A stretch of 7,380 nt of DNA, taken from assembly GCA_900553635.1 (NCBI GenBank), contig USDU01000125.1, positions 1 through 7,380 on the forward strand, written 5' to 3'. The notes below the pieces were generated by a model. It was not told the origin of the DNA, did no database searches, and was given only the letters and a program-made list of their open reading frames with translations. How positions within the stretch are numbered: position 1 is the stretch's first letter; the number at the start of each line of letters is the position of its first letter. Source of the DNA: an uncultured Lachnospiraceae bacterium. Lineage in GTDB: Bacteria; Bacillota_A; Clostridia; Lachnospirales; Lachnospiraceae. A program made the position numbers and the translations under genes. Below are positions 1-5,775 of the stretch, one piece after another.

Positions 1-1199
1 AAGACACCGCCCAGCATCGGCACCAGGCCATAGCCCAGACCCTGCAGGGTATTCCGGTACAGAAAGATGCTGCCCAGGAACGGATAGCACCAGAATACCA
101 TACGAAAATACAGCACCGCCACATCGATAACCTCCGTCTCAGATGCGCTGACAAACAGAAGCGTCATATATTTACTGAAGAAAAATACCAGTACCATGGC
201 AAATACACTGTAAATCAGAATCATAACCTGGGTACAGCGCACGCCCTCCAGCACGCGCTCCTTCTTGCCCGCGCCCCAGTTCTGTCCCACATAAGTGGCA
301 ATGGTGGCGCCAAAGGCCACATAGACGGTCGCTATGATATTCTGGAGCTTGCCGCCCGCAGAGAAGCCCGCCATATAAGTCTCTCCATATACGTTGACCG
401 CGCCCTGCACGATGATGGTTCCAATGGCCGTAATGGAAAACTGAAGCGCCATGGGAATACCCAACGCCAGCAGTCTTCCACAGGAATGCAGTGAAAACGC
501 AAAGTTCTCTTTTTTCAAATGCAGAATCGGATAACGCTTTACAATATAGAAGAAACACAATACCGCGGAAATCCCCTGGGCAATGACAGTCGCGTAAGCA
601 CAGCCCTCTACGCCCATACCGCCATAAATGATAAAGGCCACGTCCAGCCCCACATTGATGATTGCGGAAATAATCAGGAAATACAGCGGCGATTTGGAAT
701 CTCCCAGCGCGCGCAGGAAGGCCGCCAGCGCATTGTAGGCCGCCGTCACAATCAGGCCCGCATAAATAATTCCCATATAGGCTTTTACATCCGGCATGAT
801 CTCGTCCGAATAATTCATCAGCCGCAGAATTGGCACATTGGCTGCTCCCAGTCCCACCGTCATCAGCACTGCGAAACCGATGGACAGGTAGACGGACATG
901 GCCACATAATGGCGCATCCGTTCATATTCCTTTGCGCCAAACCACTGGGCCACCAGAATCGCAAAGCCACTGGCCAGACCGTTCAGCCATCCGGTCACAA
1001 AGAACATCAGGGAACCCGTACTCCCAATCGCTGCCAGGGCCCGCACGCCCAGGAACTGGCCGGCGATGATGGAATCGGCCACGTTATAGAACTGCTGGAA
1101 CACATTGCCCAGAAACATGGGCACCATAAAATGGAGAATCAGCTTCACGGGGCTTCCCACCGTCATATCATGCATTTTTCCGGCTGTATTTTCACTCAT
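1..1199 (-). CDS. MATE-family multidrug/Na+(H+) efflux transporter, C-terminus cut by window edge
   Basis: An uninterrupted minus-strand frame from ATG at 1199 runs off the left edge, giving 399 complete codons of a family that is usually about 450 residues. The protein is almost wholly hydrophobic, with repeated membrane segments. Family-typical elements visible are the N-terminal NVFQQFYNVADSIIAGQFLG (about residues 32-51), FLRALGDSKSPL (161-172) closing the first half, and VGQNWGAGKKERV (304-316) in the second half; these match the two-bundle MATE fold. MATE proteins sit in the cytoplasmic membrane and export cationic drugs or toxic metabolites by Na+ or H+ antiport; the substrate here cannot be read. 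The start is supported by GAGGAG at 1208-1213, 8 nt upstream. The gene is divergent from the hybrid histidine kinase. The family call is secure; the coupling ion and subfamily are not determined. Confidence 0.95.
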   Translation of the reverse strand, partial: MSENTAGKMHDMTVGSPVKLILHFMVPMFLGNVFQQFYNVADSIIAGQFLGVRALAAIGSTGSLMFFVTGWLNGLASGFAILVAQWFGAKEYERMRHYVAMSVYLSIGFAVLMTVGLGAANVPILRLMNYSDEIMPDVKAYMGIIYAGLIVTAAYNALAAFLRALGDSKSPLYFLIISAIINVGLDVAFIIYGGMGVEGCAYATVIAQGISAVLCFFYIVKRYPILHLKKENFAFSLHSCGRLLALGIPMALQFSITAIGTIIVQGAVNVYGETYMAGFSAGGKLQNIIATVYVAFGATIATYVGQNWGAGKKERVLEGVRCTQVMILIYSVFAMVLVFFFSKYMTLLFVSASETEVIDVAVLYFRMVFWCYPFLGSIFLYRNTLQGLGYGLVPMLGGV

Positions 1200-1207
1200 T
1201 TCCAAAA

Positions 1208-1213
1208 CTCCTC
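1208..1213 (-). promoter_or_regulatory. Ribosome binding site of the MATE gene
   Basis: The minus strand reads GAGGAG, 8 nt before the ATG at 1199. It fixes the start of the MATE gene. Confidence 0.85.
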
Positions 1214-1231
1214 ACATATTACAAAACTTCG

Positions 1232-1256
1232 TAACTGTTCAGTACCTGACCAGTTA
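1232..1256. repeat. Near-perfect 11-bp inverted repeat in the MATE leader, possible operator or RNA hairpin
   Basis: On the plus strand TAACTGTTCAG (1232-1242), a 3-nt spacer TAC, and CTGACCAGTTA (1246-1256) form a dyad with a single mismatch (one of 11 pairs). It lies between the proposed MATE -10 element and the MATE RBS, so it would be transcribed as part of the leader. An 8-bp direct repeat AAAACTTC flanks it (1223-1230 and 1258-1265). The size and symmetry suit a dimeric repressor such as a MarR- or TetR-type protein, or a leader stem-loop. No run of T follows, so it does not look like a terminator. No regulator gene is adjacent in this window. The dyad is seen directly; its function is inferred. 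Confidence 0.5.
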
Positions 1257-1286
1257 TAAAACTTCTATCTATGGCTACGGCTTCAC

Positions 1287-1295
1287 ATTATAACA
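1287..1295 (-). promoter_or_regulatory. Extended -10 promoter for the MATE gene
   Basis: The minus strand reads TGTTATAAT, an exact TGnTATAAT extended -10 element. At 17 bp upstream the hexamer is TGTATT, a poor -35 box; extended -10 promoters tolerate this. Transcription would begin near 1280, giving a leader of about 80 nt that carries the 1232-1256 dyad. Inferred from sequence only. Confidence 0.6.
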
Positions 1296-1355
1296 TGGGT
1301 GCCTTTAAAAATACAGCTTTTTTCGCTGATTTTGCAGTTATTTTTTTCTGCTTTC

Positions 1356-1384
1356 TTGACACTCCGGGGCCTTTCCGATACTAT
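1356..1384 (+). promoter_or_regulatory. Consensus sigma-A promoter of the hybrid histidine kinase
   Basis: TTGACA (1356-1361) and TACTAT (1379-1384) are separated by exactly 17 bp. The stretch just upstream (about 1316-1355) is very T-rich, resembling an UP element. The expected start of transcription is near 1391, which gives a leader of about 25 nt to the ATG at 1416. The -35 hexamer is perfect and the -10 matches at five of six positions. Confidence 0.8.
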
Positions 1385-1397
1385 TAGCTTATTACTC

Positions 1398-1403
1398 AAG
1401 GAG
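1398..1403 (+). promoter_or_regulatory. Ribosome binding site of the hybrid histidine kinase
   Basis: AAGGAG lies 12 nt before ATG 1416 and 18 nt before ATG 1422. An ATG at 1404 abuts it with no spacing and is unlikely to be used. The site decides the start together with the promoter at 1356-1384. The 12-nt gap is a little long, so the exact start among these ATGs is not certain. Confidence 0.7.
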
Positions 1404-1415
1404 ATGGTATCTTCC

Positions 1416-4046
1416 ATGCAAATGACCATTGAAAATACATACGATAATCTGAAATCCAGCCTGGACGATCTGGAGCTGATGCTGCACCAGATGGTCCGGA
1501 TTGACCGCGCCCGGGATGTACACGAGCTGCACGATTCCATTCAGAATCTGCTGCAGGCCATGGGCGACTATACAAAGGCCGACCGGGTCTTTATTTTTGA
1601 ATTCCGTGACGCTCTGCATATCTATCGCAACACCTATGAATGGTGCGCTCCCGGAATCACGCCGCAGATCGATAACCTGCAGACCATAGAGCCATCCGAT
1701 ATTCCCGTCTGGCAGGCGGCCTTTGAGCAGGGAGAAAATATCGTTATTCCGAATTTGGAGGATGTTCGGGACACGATGCCCAGGGAATATGAAATTATGC
1801 GGATACAGGACATTCACAGTGAGATTTCTTTCCCTATCTTCAGTAAGGATGCACTCATCGGCTTTCTCGGGCTGGATAACCCAACCATCGAAGGTTCACA
1901 CCGTTTCATCAACCTGCTGGCGGTCGTCGGAAGTCACCTGGGCGGCGCCTGGGCCAATTTCCGTACAAGCGCCCTGCTGGAGCAGAGCCAGTCGGATCTG
2001 CGTGACAGCATGCAGGCTTTGCAGAAGGATCAGCAGGTACTGGAAGCTCTGTGCCGGGACTACACCTGTGTATACACGCTGGATCCTGTGACGGATCGCA
2101 TCGAGCTGGTACAGGTAGACCCCAATGCCAACGCACAGCTGGTTCTGGCTGCCCTTCAGACCCGCCAGCTTTCTCACCATGAGATCATTCACGCCTATTA
2201 CCAGAATTTTGTCGTCAAGGCTTCCGCCCGGGATTTTCTCACCCGGCTGGATGGCCGCGCGCTTCAGGAAGAGCTGAACCGGAAAGAACGTGTCATTTAT
2301 CGTTTTCGCGCTCTGCCAAATTCTGCCGGGCAGGAATATTTTGAGCTGCAGGCCGTGAAAATCAACACCAAGAACAACCCTTACCGTATCCTTGTGGGCT
2401 TCCATCATATCGATGATATTGTAAATGAGGAGCTTCGGCAGCAGAAGGAGCTGGAAACGGCTCTGGCAGAGGCACGCCTGAACAGTGAGATTGTGTCTGC
2501 CATCAGCAAGATTTACTTTTCTATCTATCGCATTGATTTGAACGCGGATATTTATGATGAGATTTCCAGCGGAGAAGAATTCCACCGGCTGACTGGTCTG
2601 TCCGGAAAGGCTTCCCTGAAAATGAAGGCGCTTTGCAATACCTTCGTCACCCATGAATACTATGATCGGGTCATGCTCTTTCTGGATCTATCCACCCTGA
2701 AAGAACGTCTGTCCAGGGACGAGTCGGTGGGCATCGAGTATCTGGCCAAGGACGGCAACTGGCATCTGGCTCGCTTTATCGTCAAGAAGCGGGATGAGAA
2801 CGGCCAGGTATCCCATGTCCTCTACACCACCCGCCTGATCAGCGACACCAAGCACCGGGAGCAGAACTGGATCGTCATTGCCGAAGCGGCCAATAAGGCA
2901 AATAAGGCAAAGACGGATTTTCTCTCCCGTATGGCCCACGATATCCGGACTCCCATGAACGCCATCATGGGCTTCACTTCCATCGCCCAGAATCAGCTGG
3001 ACAACACGGAACGGCTGAAGGATACCCTGCGGAAGATTCAGATCTCCGGGCGCTATCTGCAGCAGATCGCGGACGACGTACTGGATATCAGCCGCATCGA
3101 AAGCGGCTCGCTGAAGCTGGACAATGTGGATACCAGCATTACCAGACTGTTTCAGGATACCTCAGACACAGCCCGGGAGATTCAGCCTGAAAAGCATCTG
3201 CAGTTCTTCTGTGACGCCCATGACATCGCTTACGAGCACGTCCTTGGCGATCCGCTGCATCTGCAGCAGATCTATATGAACCTTCTGTCCAACGCGGTAA
3301 AATATACGCCTGAGGGCGGTGAAATCCATTTTGAGATTTATCAGGAGCTGCTGCCCCATAACCATCAGCTGAACCTGATTTCCATTATCCGGGATACCGG
3401 CATCGGCATGTCACCGGAATTTATGAAGGAAATGTATTCCAAGTTTTCCCGGGCTGTGGATACCCGGGTCAATAAGGTGCGCGGCAGCGGATTGGGGCTG
3501 ACCATCGTGCGGGAGCTGATGGAGTTGATGCAGGGAACCATCCATGTGCAGAGCACGCCGGGCGAAGGAACCTGTTTTAAGCTCACCATTCCGCTTACCT
3601 ATCTGGATCCCGACGCAGAGCCTGACAAAATCGGACAGAAAAAAGCCCCGGCCAGAGAACTCTGCAAAGGTATGCATCTTCTCGTAGCCGAGGACAATGA
3701 TTTAAATTATGAAGTGGCGTCCGAGCTTCTGGCTCTCCGCGACGTCACCTGCGACCGGGCCGAGGACGGCGCCATCTGTGTGGAGCGGTTTAATACAGCT
3801 CAGCCCTTCACCTACAACGCCATTCTCATGGATATTCAGATGCCTGTCATGGACGGACTGGAAGCCACCATGGCTATCCGCACACTGGAGCATCCCCAGG
3901 CCAAGTCCATTCCCATCATCGCCATGACGGCCAACGCGTTTACCGATGATGTGAACAGCTGTATGGCGGCCGGTATGAACCGGCATATGTCCAAGCCGCT
4001 GAATATCGACGATTTACTGGAAGTTCTCGCTTCCTACCGCAATTAA
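1416..4046 (+). CDS. Soluble hybrid sensor histidine kinase (GAF-PAS-PAS-HisKA-HATPase-receiver)
   Basis: This is an 876-residue protein with no convincing membrane segment from this start, so it is probably cytoplasmic. In order it shows a GAF domain (about 32-183, with FPIFSKDALIGFLGLDNP typical of the fold), a helical linker, and two PAS-like sensor domains (about 212-333 and 361-478) joined by a charged coiled coil. Next is a HisKA dimerisation domain with H-box MAHDIRTP (phosphoacceptor His508). The ATPase domain has its N-box around Asn622/Asn626, DTGIGMS (from Asp660) and GSGLGL (from 690). A C-terminal receiver (about 753-874) has acidic pair Glu759/Asp760, phosphoacceptor Asp806 in MDIQMPVMDG, Thr838 and Lys860. 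All catalytic residues are present, so kinase and phosphorelay activity are expected. No HPt domain or separate response regulator is visible here. Ligands are unknown. The frame is open back to a GTG at 1299, but that stretch contains the promoter, so ATG 1416 is preferred. Confidence 0.95.
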   Translation: MQMTIENTYDNLKSSLDDLELMLHQMVRIDRARDVHELHDSIQNLLQAMGDYTKADRVFIFEFRDALHIYRNTYEWCAPGITPQIDNLQTIEPSDIPVWQAAFEQGENIVIPNLEDVRDTMPREYEIMRIQDIHSEISFPIFSKDALIGFLGLDNPTIEGSHRFINLLAVVGSHLGGAWANFRTSALLEQSQSDLRDSMQALQKDQQVLEALCRDYTCVYTLDPVTDRIELVQVDPNANAQLVLAALQTRQLSHHEIIHAYYQNFVVKASARDFLTRLDGRALQEELNRKERVIYRFRALPNSAGQEYFELQAVKINTKNNPYRILVGFHHIDDIVNEELRQQKELETALAEARLNSEIVSAISKIYFSIYRIDLNADIYDEISSGEEFHRLTGLSGKASLKMKALCNTFVTHEYYDRVMLFLDLSTLKERLSRDESVGIEYLAKDGNWHLARFIVKKRDENGQVSHVLYTTRLISDTKHREQNWIVIAEAANKANKAKTDFLSRMAHDIRTPMNAIMGFTSIAQNQLDNTERLKDTLRKIQISGRYLQQIADDVLDISRIESGSLKLDNVDTSITRLFQDTSDTAREIQPEKHLQFFCDAHDIAYEHVLGDPLHLQQIYMNLLSNAVKYTPEGGEIHFEIYQELLPHNHQLNLISIIRDTGIGMSPEFMKEMYSKFSRAVDTRVNKVRGSGLGLTIVRELMELMQGTIHVQSTPGEGTCFKLTIPLTYLDPDAEPDKIGQKKAPARELCKGMHLLVAEDNDLNYEVASELLALRDVTCDRAEDGAICVERFNTAQPFTYNAILMDIQMPVMDGLEATMAIRTLEHPQAKSIPIIAMTANAFTDDVNSCMAAGMNRHMSKPLNIDDLLEVLASYRN

Positions 4047-4066
4047 AGCAAAAAACAATTAAAGCA
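4040..4066. repeat. 11-bp direct repeat spanning both convergent stop codons
   Basis: CAATTAAAGCA occurs at 4040-4050 and again at 4056-4066, separated by AAAAA. The first copy holds the kinase TAA (4044-4046) and the second holds the reverse-strand TAA (4059-4061) of the cysteine hydrolase. The repeat is direct, so it forms no hairpin, and I see no intrinsic terminator between these convergent genes. Confidence 0.7.
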
Positions 4067-4580
4067 CTTCCACCTGACACATTTTCATGGTGGTCAACGC
4101 CGCCTCGTGGCTTGCGGGTGTCACGCCCGCACAGCAGGCGGCGATTACTTTCACCGGAGTCTCCGGCAGATACGCCTTGATGAGCAGTGCGTTGGATACC
4201 ACACAGATATCCGTACACAGGCCAATCAGGGTCACCTCCAGTTCTTCCTTTTCCGCCAGCTTTTCGATTTTTTCCGCCAGCTTTCTGGAGCCGAAGGTGG
4301 GCTTATCGATGATCTCTGCTTCGCCCAGAGCCTTCGCCACCTTTTCGTTAATCTCCCAGCCCTTTGTTCCCTTTACACAGTGAACCACCGGAAGCTTTCT
4401 TCCTTCCTGGGTCTCCAGATAATTCTCCGGATGGGTATCTCTGGTAGCGAATACATCTTTCACATCGTATTTTCCAATTTCCTCCACTACGTTATCTACA
4501 ATCTGAACGGCTTCCGCTGTTCCCAGACTTCCGTCAATGAAATCATTCTGCATATCTACTACAACCAGTAATTTCCGCAT
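4059..4580 (-). CDS. Isochorismatase-family cysteine hydrolase (nicotinamidase-like)
   Basis: A complete 173-residue cytosolic enzyme of the cysteine hydrolase superfamily. The N-terminus VVVDMQNDFIDGSL carries the catalytic Asp9. Lys93 in DKPTFGS is the expected triad lysine, and Cys126 in GLCTDICVVS is the nucleophile position. RDTHPENY (Asp48, His50) and PVVHCVKGTKGW (His67) resemble the metal-binding region of nicotinamidases, which convert nicotinamide to nicotinate for NAD salvage. One histidine of the classical metal site is not obvious, so another amide substrate is possible and the substrate call is tentative. The start at 4580 is favoured over an in-frame ATG at 4616 because GGAGGA (4588-4593) is 7 nt upstream and the family fold begins at once. 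The gene follows an ABC ATPase remnant by 1 nt, suggesting translational coupling, and converges on the kinase gene with 12 bp between stop codons. Confidence 0.9.
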   Translation of the reverse strand: MRKLLVVVDMQNDFIDGSLGTAEAVQIVDNVVEEIGKYDVKDVFATRDTHPENYLETQEGRKLPVVHCVKGTKGWEINEKVAKALGEAEIIDKPTFGSRKLAEKIEKLAEKEELEVTLIGLCTDICVVSNALLIKAYLPETPVKVIAACCAGVTPASHEAALTTMKMCQVEVL

Positions 4581-4581
4581 G

Positions 4582-4820
4582 CTAAATTCCTCCAAAATAC
4601 AGTTTTTCATATCCAAGCAGGCTGCACAGCCGGGTCATATAGGGCTGCTCAATCCGTGCTTTCTTCAATACCTCTTCCTGGGCGAAGACCTCTTCCCGGG
4701 TTCCGTCAGCCAATACCTGGCCGTGGGCCATGACAATGACACGCTCGAAATTCTCCGCCACGAAATCCATATCGTGAAGAATGGCCAGCACGGTCCGCCC
4801 CTCTGACCGGAGCTTCCGAT
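4582..4820 (-). pseudogene. C-terminal remnant of an ABC (ECF-type) transporter ATPase
   Basis: About 78 codons of a minus-strand frame (from about 4820 to the TAG at 4582-4584) match the end of an ABC ATPase. They read KLRSEGRTVLAILHDMDFVA, containing the beta-strand and the switch (H-loop) histidine after Walker B. Then follows ENFERVIVMAHGQVLADGTR, the usual 'dump/return' segment, and a helical tail. Walker A, the signature motif and Walker B are absent, so it cannot bind ATP alone. The sequence style resembles energy-coupling-factor A subunits. The upstream part is replaced by membrane-protein sequence in another frame (junction near 4815-4825), and the only possible internal start is a GTG at 4791. 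The cysteine hydrolase follows after 1 nt, so the original operon probably encoded a whole transporter. A deletion or an assembly error could explain the state. Confidence 0.8.
4588..4593 (-). promoter_or_regulatory. Ribosome binding site of the cysteine hydrolase, inside the ATPase remnant
   Basis: The minus strand reads GGAGGA, 7 nt before ATG 4580. It overlaps the final codons of the upstream ATPase fragment (stop at 4582-4584), the usual arrangement for coupled genes. It rules against the in-frame ATG at 4616. Confidence 0.85.
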
Positions 4821-5003
4821 TCTGCCAAGACGGGCCATGATGCCAACTGCGATACCGATGCCAAGACTGGTCAGTGCGTAAACCAGGGTAATGGAATCGC
4901 CTGTGGTAAAGCCATAGATCAGGTTATTGGCCGCACCGCAGATACCGCCGATGATGGGGCCGCCCAGATTGTCCGGAAGCTTCAGATGCGGCATCAGTTC
5001 CAT
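4818..5003 (-). pseudogene. Truncated ECF-transporter S-component-like membrane protein fragment
   Basis: ATG 5003 with GAGGGAG (5010-5016) 6 nt upstream opens a frame whose first ~63 residues are membrane-protein-like. LGGPIIGGICGAANNLIYGF (about residues 13-32) and the hydrophobic stretch ITLVYALTSLGIGIAVGIMA (38-57) resemble the glycine-rich core of substrate-binding S-components of ECF vitamin transporters. S-components are usually 160-200 residues with about six helices; here only about two are present. The frame then runs on to 4665 only by reading the ATPase DNA in the wrong register, giving a Trp/Arg/Ser-rich tail that resembles no protein. The first residues MELMPHLKLPDN are also abruptly joined to the glycine-rich segment, so there may be a second small deletion. 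The substrate cannot be inferred. The S-component identity is likely but rests on pattern resemblance alone. Confidence 0.6.
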
Positions 5004-5009
5004 ATGCTA

Positions 5010-5016
5010 CTCCCTC
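5010..5016 (-). promoter_or_regulatory. Ribosome binding site before the S-component-like fragment
   Basis: The minus strand reads GAGGGAG, 6 nt before ATG 5003. An in-frame TAG lies two codons upstream of that ATG, so the reading frame truly begins here and is not the continuation of a longer gene. Confidence 0.65.
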
Positions 5017-5049
5017 TTTCTTCTCTGTCTGTTGTCTGCATTGAACATA

Positions 5050-5078
5050 AAAATAGCACTTTACATGTGTCTTGTCAA
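5050..5078 (-). promoter_or_regulatory. Candidate promoter for the transporter remnant and cysteine hydrolase
   Basis: On the minus strand TTGACA (5078-5073) and TATTTT (5055-5050) are 17 bp apart: a perfect -35 and a -10 matching at four of six positions. Transcription would start near 5043, about 40 nt before ATG 5003. The element is embedded in the 5051-5094 palindrome: the -35 is mostly in its loop and the -10 is at the end of one arm. Binding of a regulator to the palindrome would therefore interfere with RNA polymerase. Inferred only. Confidence 0.5.
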
Positions 5079-5094
5079 CTGTAAAGTGCTATTT
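5051..5094. repeat. Perfect 15-bp inverted repeat with 14-nt loop
   Basis: AAATAGCACTTTACA (5051-5065) and TGTAAAGTGCTATTT (5080-5094) are exact reverse complements. Read leftward the stem is followed by TT to give a five-T run, so it could act as a second, AT-rich terminator after the HAD gene. It also covers the TTGACA/TATTTT promoter of the next unit, which suits an operator. It directly abuts the terminator at 5095-5127. The palindrome is certain; which role it plays is open. Confidence 0.75.
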
Positions 5095-5127
5095 AAAAGG
5101 GCTGCCCAGAATTTGGACAGCCCTTTT
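5095..5127 (-). terminator. Intrinsic terminator of the PBP-HAD transcription unit
   Basis: The minus strand folds as AAAAGGGCTGTCC, loop AAATTCT, GGGCAGCCCTTTT: a 13-bp stem with one G-U wobble, ending in four T. It starts 2 nt after the HAD stop codon (5130-5132). On the plus strand the wobble becomes an A-C mismatch, so it fits leftward termination better. Confidence 0.8.
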
Positions 5128-5129
5128 CG

Positions 5130-5774
5130 CTATTTATCAAGGCATTTTTTCAATTCTTCCACAGTCGCCACAATCCTCGCTGCGCCTGTTTCCGTGAGTT
5201 CCTCCCGGCTGCCATAGCCGTAAAGCACGCCGATGCAGGGAAGGCCGTTTTCTCTGGCTCCGCGGACGTCATTTTCCCGATCGCCGACCATCACAGCCCC
5301 GGACAGCTCATAGCTCCCCGCCTCTATAGCATAGCGAAGCACATCCGCCTTCTCCACCCGGTTTTCGTCCATACTGGCTCCCGCAATCCGATCGAAATAC
5401 TGTGCCAGCCCGAAATGTTCCATAATCTGAACCGCAAACTCTTCCGGCTTGGAAGTAGCAACGACCAGCTTCCGTCCGGCGTCTTTCAGATACGCCGCCA
5501 GTTCCCTGATGCCGGGATACACGGAGTTCTCAAACATTCCCTTTTCCGCATAGTACTCCCGGTAATATTCAATACTTTTTTGGCACTGCTCTGGCGTAAA
5601 GTTATAATATTTCGCAAAGGATTCCGCCAGCGGCGGACCTACAAATGCATTTAACACGCTGTAGTCCTCCACCTTGATATTCCATTTATTCAGGGCATAC
5701 GCCACTGAATGAGTGATACCCGGGCCGGAATCTGTCAAGGTTCCATCCAAATCAAAGAAAATCGTCTGATACAT
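5130..5774 (-). CDS. HAD-family phosphatase, phosphoglycolate phosphatase-like
   Basis: A complete 214-residue cytosolic hydrolase of the haloacid dehalogenase superfamily with an alpha-helical C1 cap. Motif I is FFDLDGTLTDSG (nucleophile Asp8, acid/base Asp10), motif II VVATSKP (Thr107/Ser108), the motif III lysine is probably Lys142, and motif IV is VGDRENDV (Asp165, Asp169). The cap lies about residues 18-82. Length and motifs match the Gph/PpaX-like group, which dephosphorylates small phosphometabolites such as phosphoglycolate or cleaves pyrophosphate; the substrate cannot be read from sequence. ATG 5774 is chosen because AGGAG (5781-5785) is 6 nt upstream and the nucleophile motif follows at once; a longer in-frame extension to 5834 overlaps the PBP gene and starts with TTG. 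The start is 1 nt after the PBP stop codon, so the two are probably translationally coupled. Confidence 0.93.
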   Translation of the reverse strand: MYQTIFFDLDGTLTDSGPGITHSVAYALNKWNIKVEDYSVLNAFVGPPLAESFAKYYNFTPEQCQKSIEYYREYYAEKGMFENSVYPGIRELAAYLKDAGRKLVVATSKPEEFAVQIMEHFGLAQYFDRIAGASMDENRVEKADVLRYAIEAGSYELSGAVMVGDRENDVRGARENGLPCIGVLYGYGSREELTETGAARIVATVEELKKCLDK

Positions 5775-5775
5775 G

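Noticed and set aside
519..1259. 246-codon plus-strand open frame opposite the MATE gene
   Set aside because: It is rich in His, Gln and Arg, resembles no protein family, and has no RBS; it mirrors the MATE coding strand, whose membrane-protein sequence is clear.
1299..1415. N-terminal membrane or signal segment of the kinase (Leu/Phe-rich)
   Set aside because: The stretch contains the promoter and RBS of the gene, so it is very probably untranslated.
1896..2654. 252-codon minus-strand open frame inside the kinase gene
   Set aside because: It lies opposite the kinase PAS region, has no recognisable motif, and the plus strand has clear domain-level coding signal throughout.
4019..4071. Possible terminator between the convergent genes (GGAAG...CTTCC and GGAAGT...ACTTCC)
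   Set aside because: Stems are only 5-6 bp, one has a loop of about 40 nt, and neither is followed by a suitable T-run.
4581..4616. Longer N-terminus of the cysteine hydrolase from ATG 4616
   Set aside because: The extra 12 residues overlap the ATPase remnant and are not part of the fold; GGAGGA is ideally spaced for ATG 4580.
4665..4812. Trp/Arg/Ser-rich tail of the S-component frame as a real fusion protein
   Set aside because: It is the ATPase coding DNA read in the wrong register; the other frame gives a clear ABC ATPase C-terminus.
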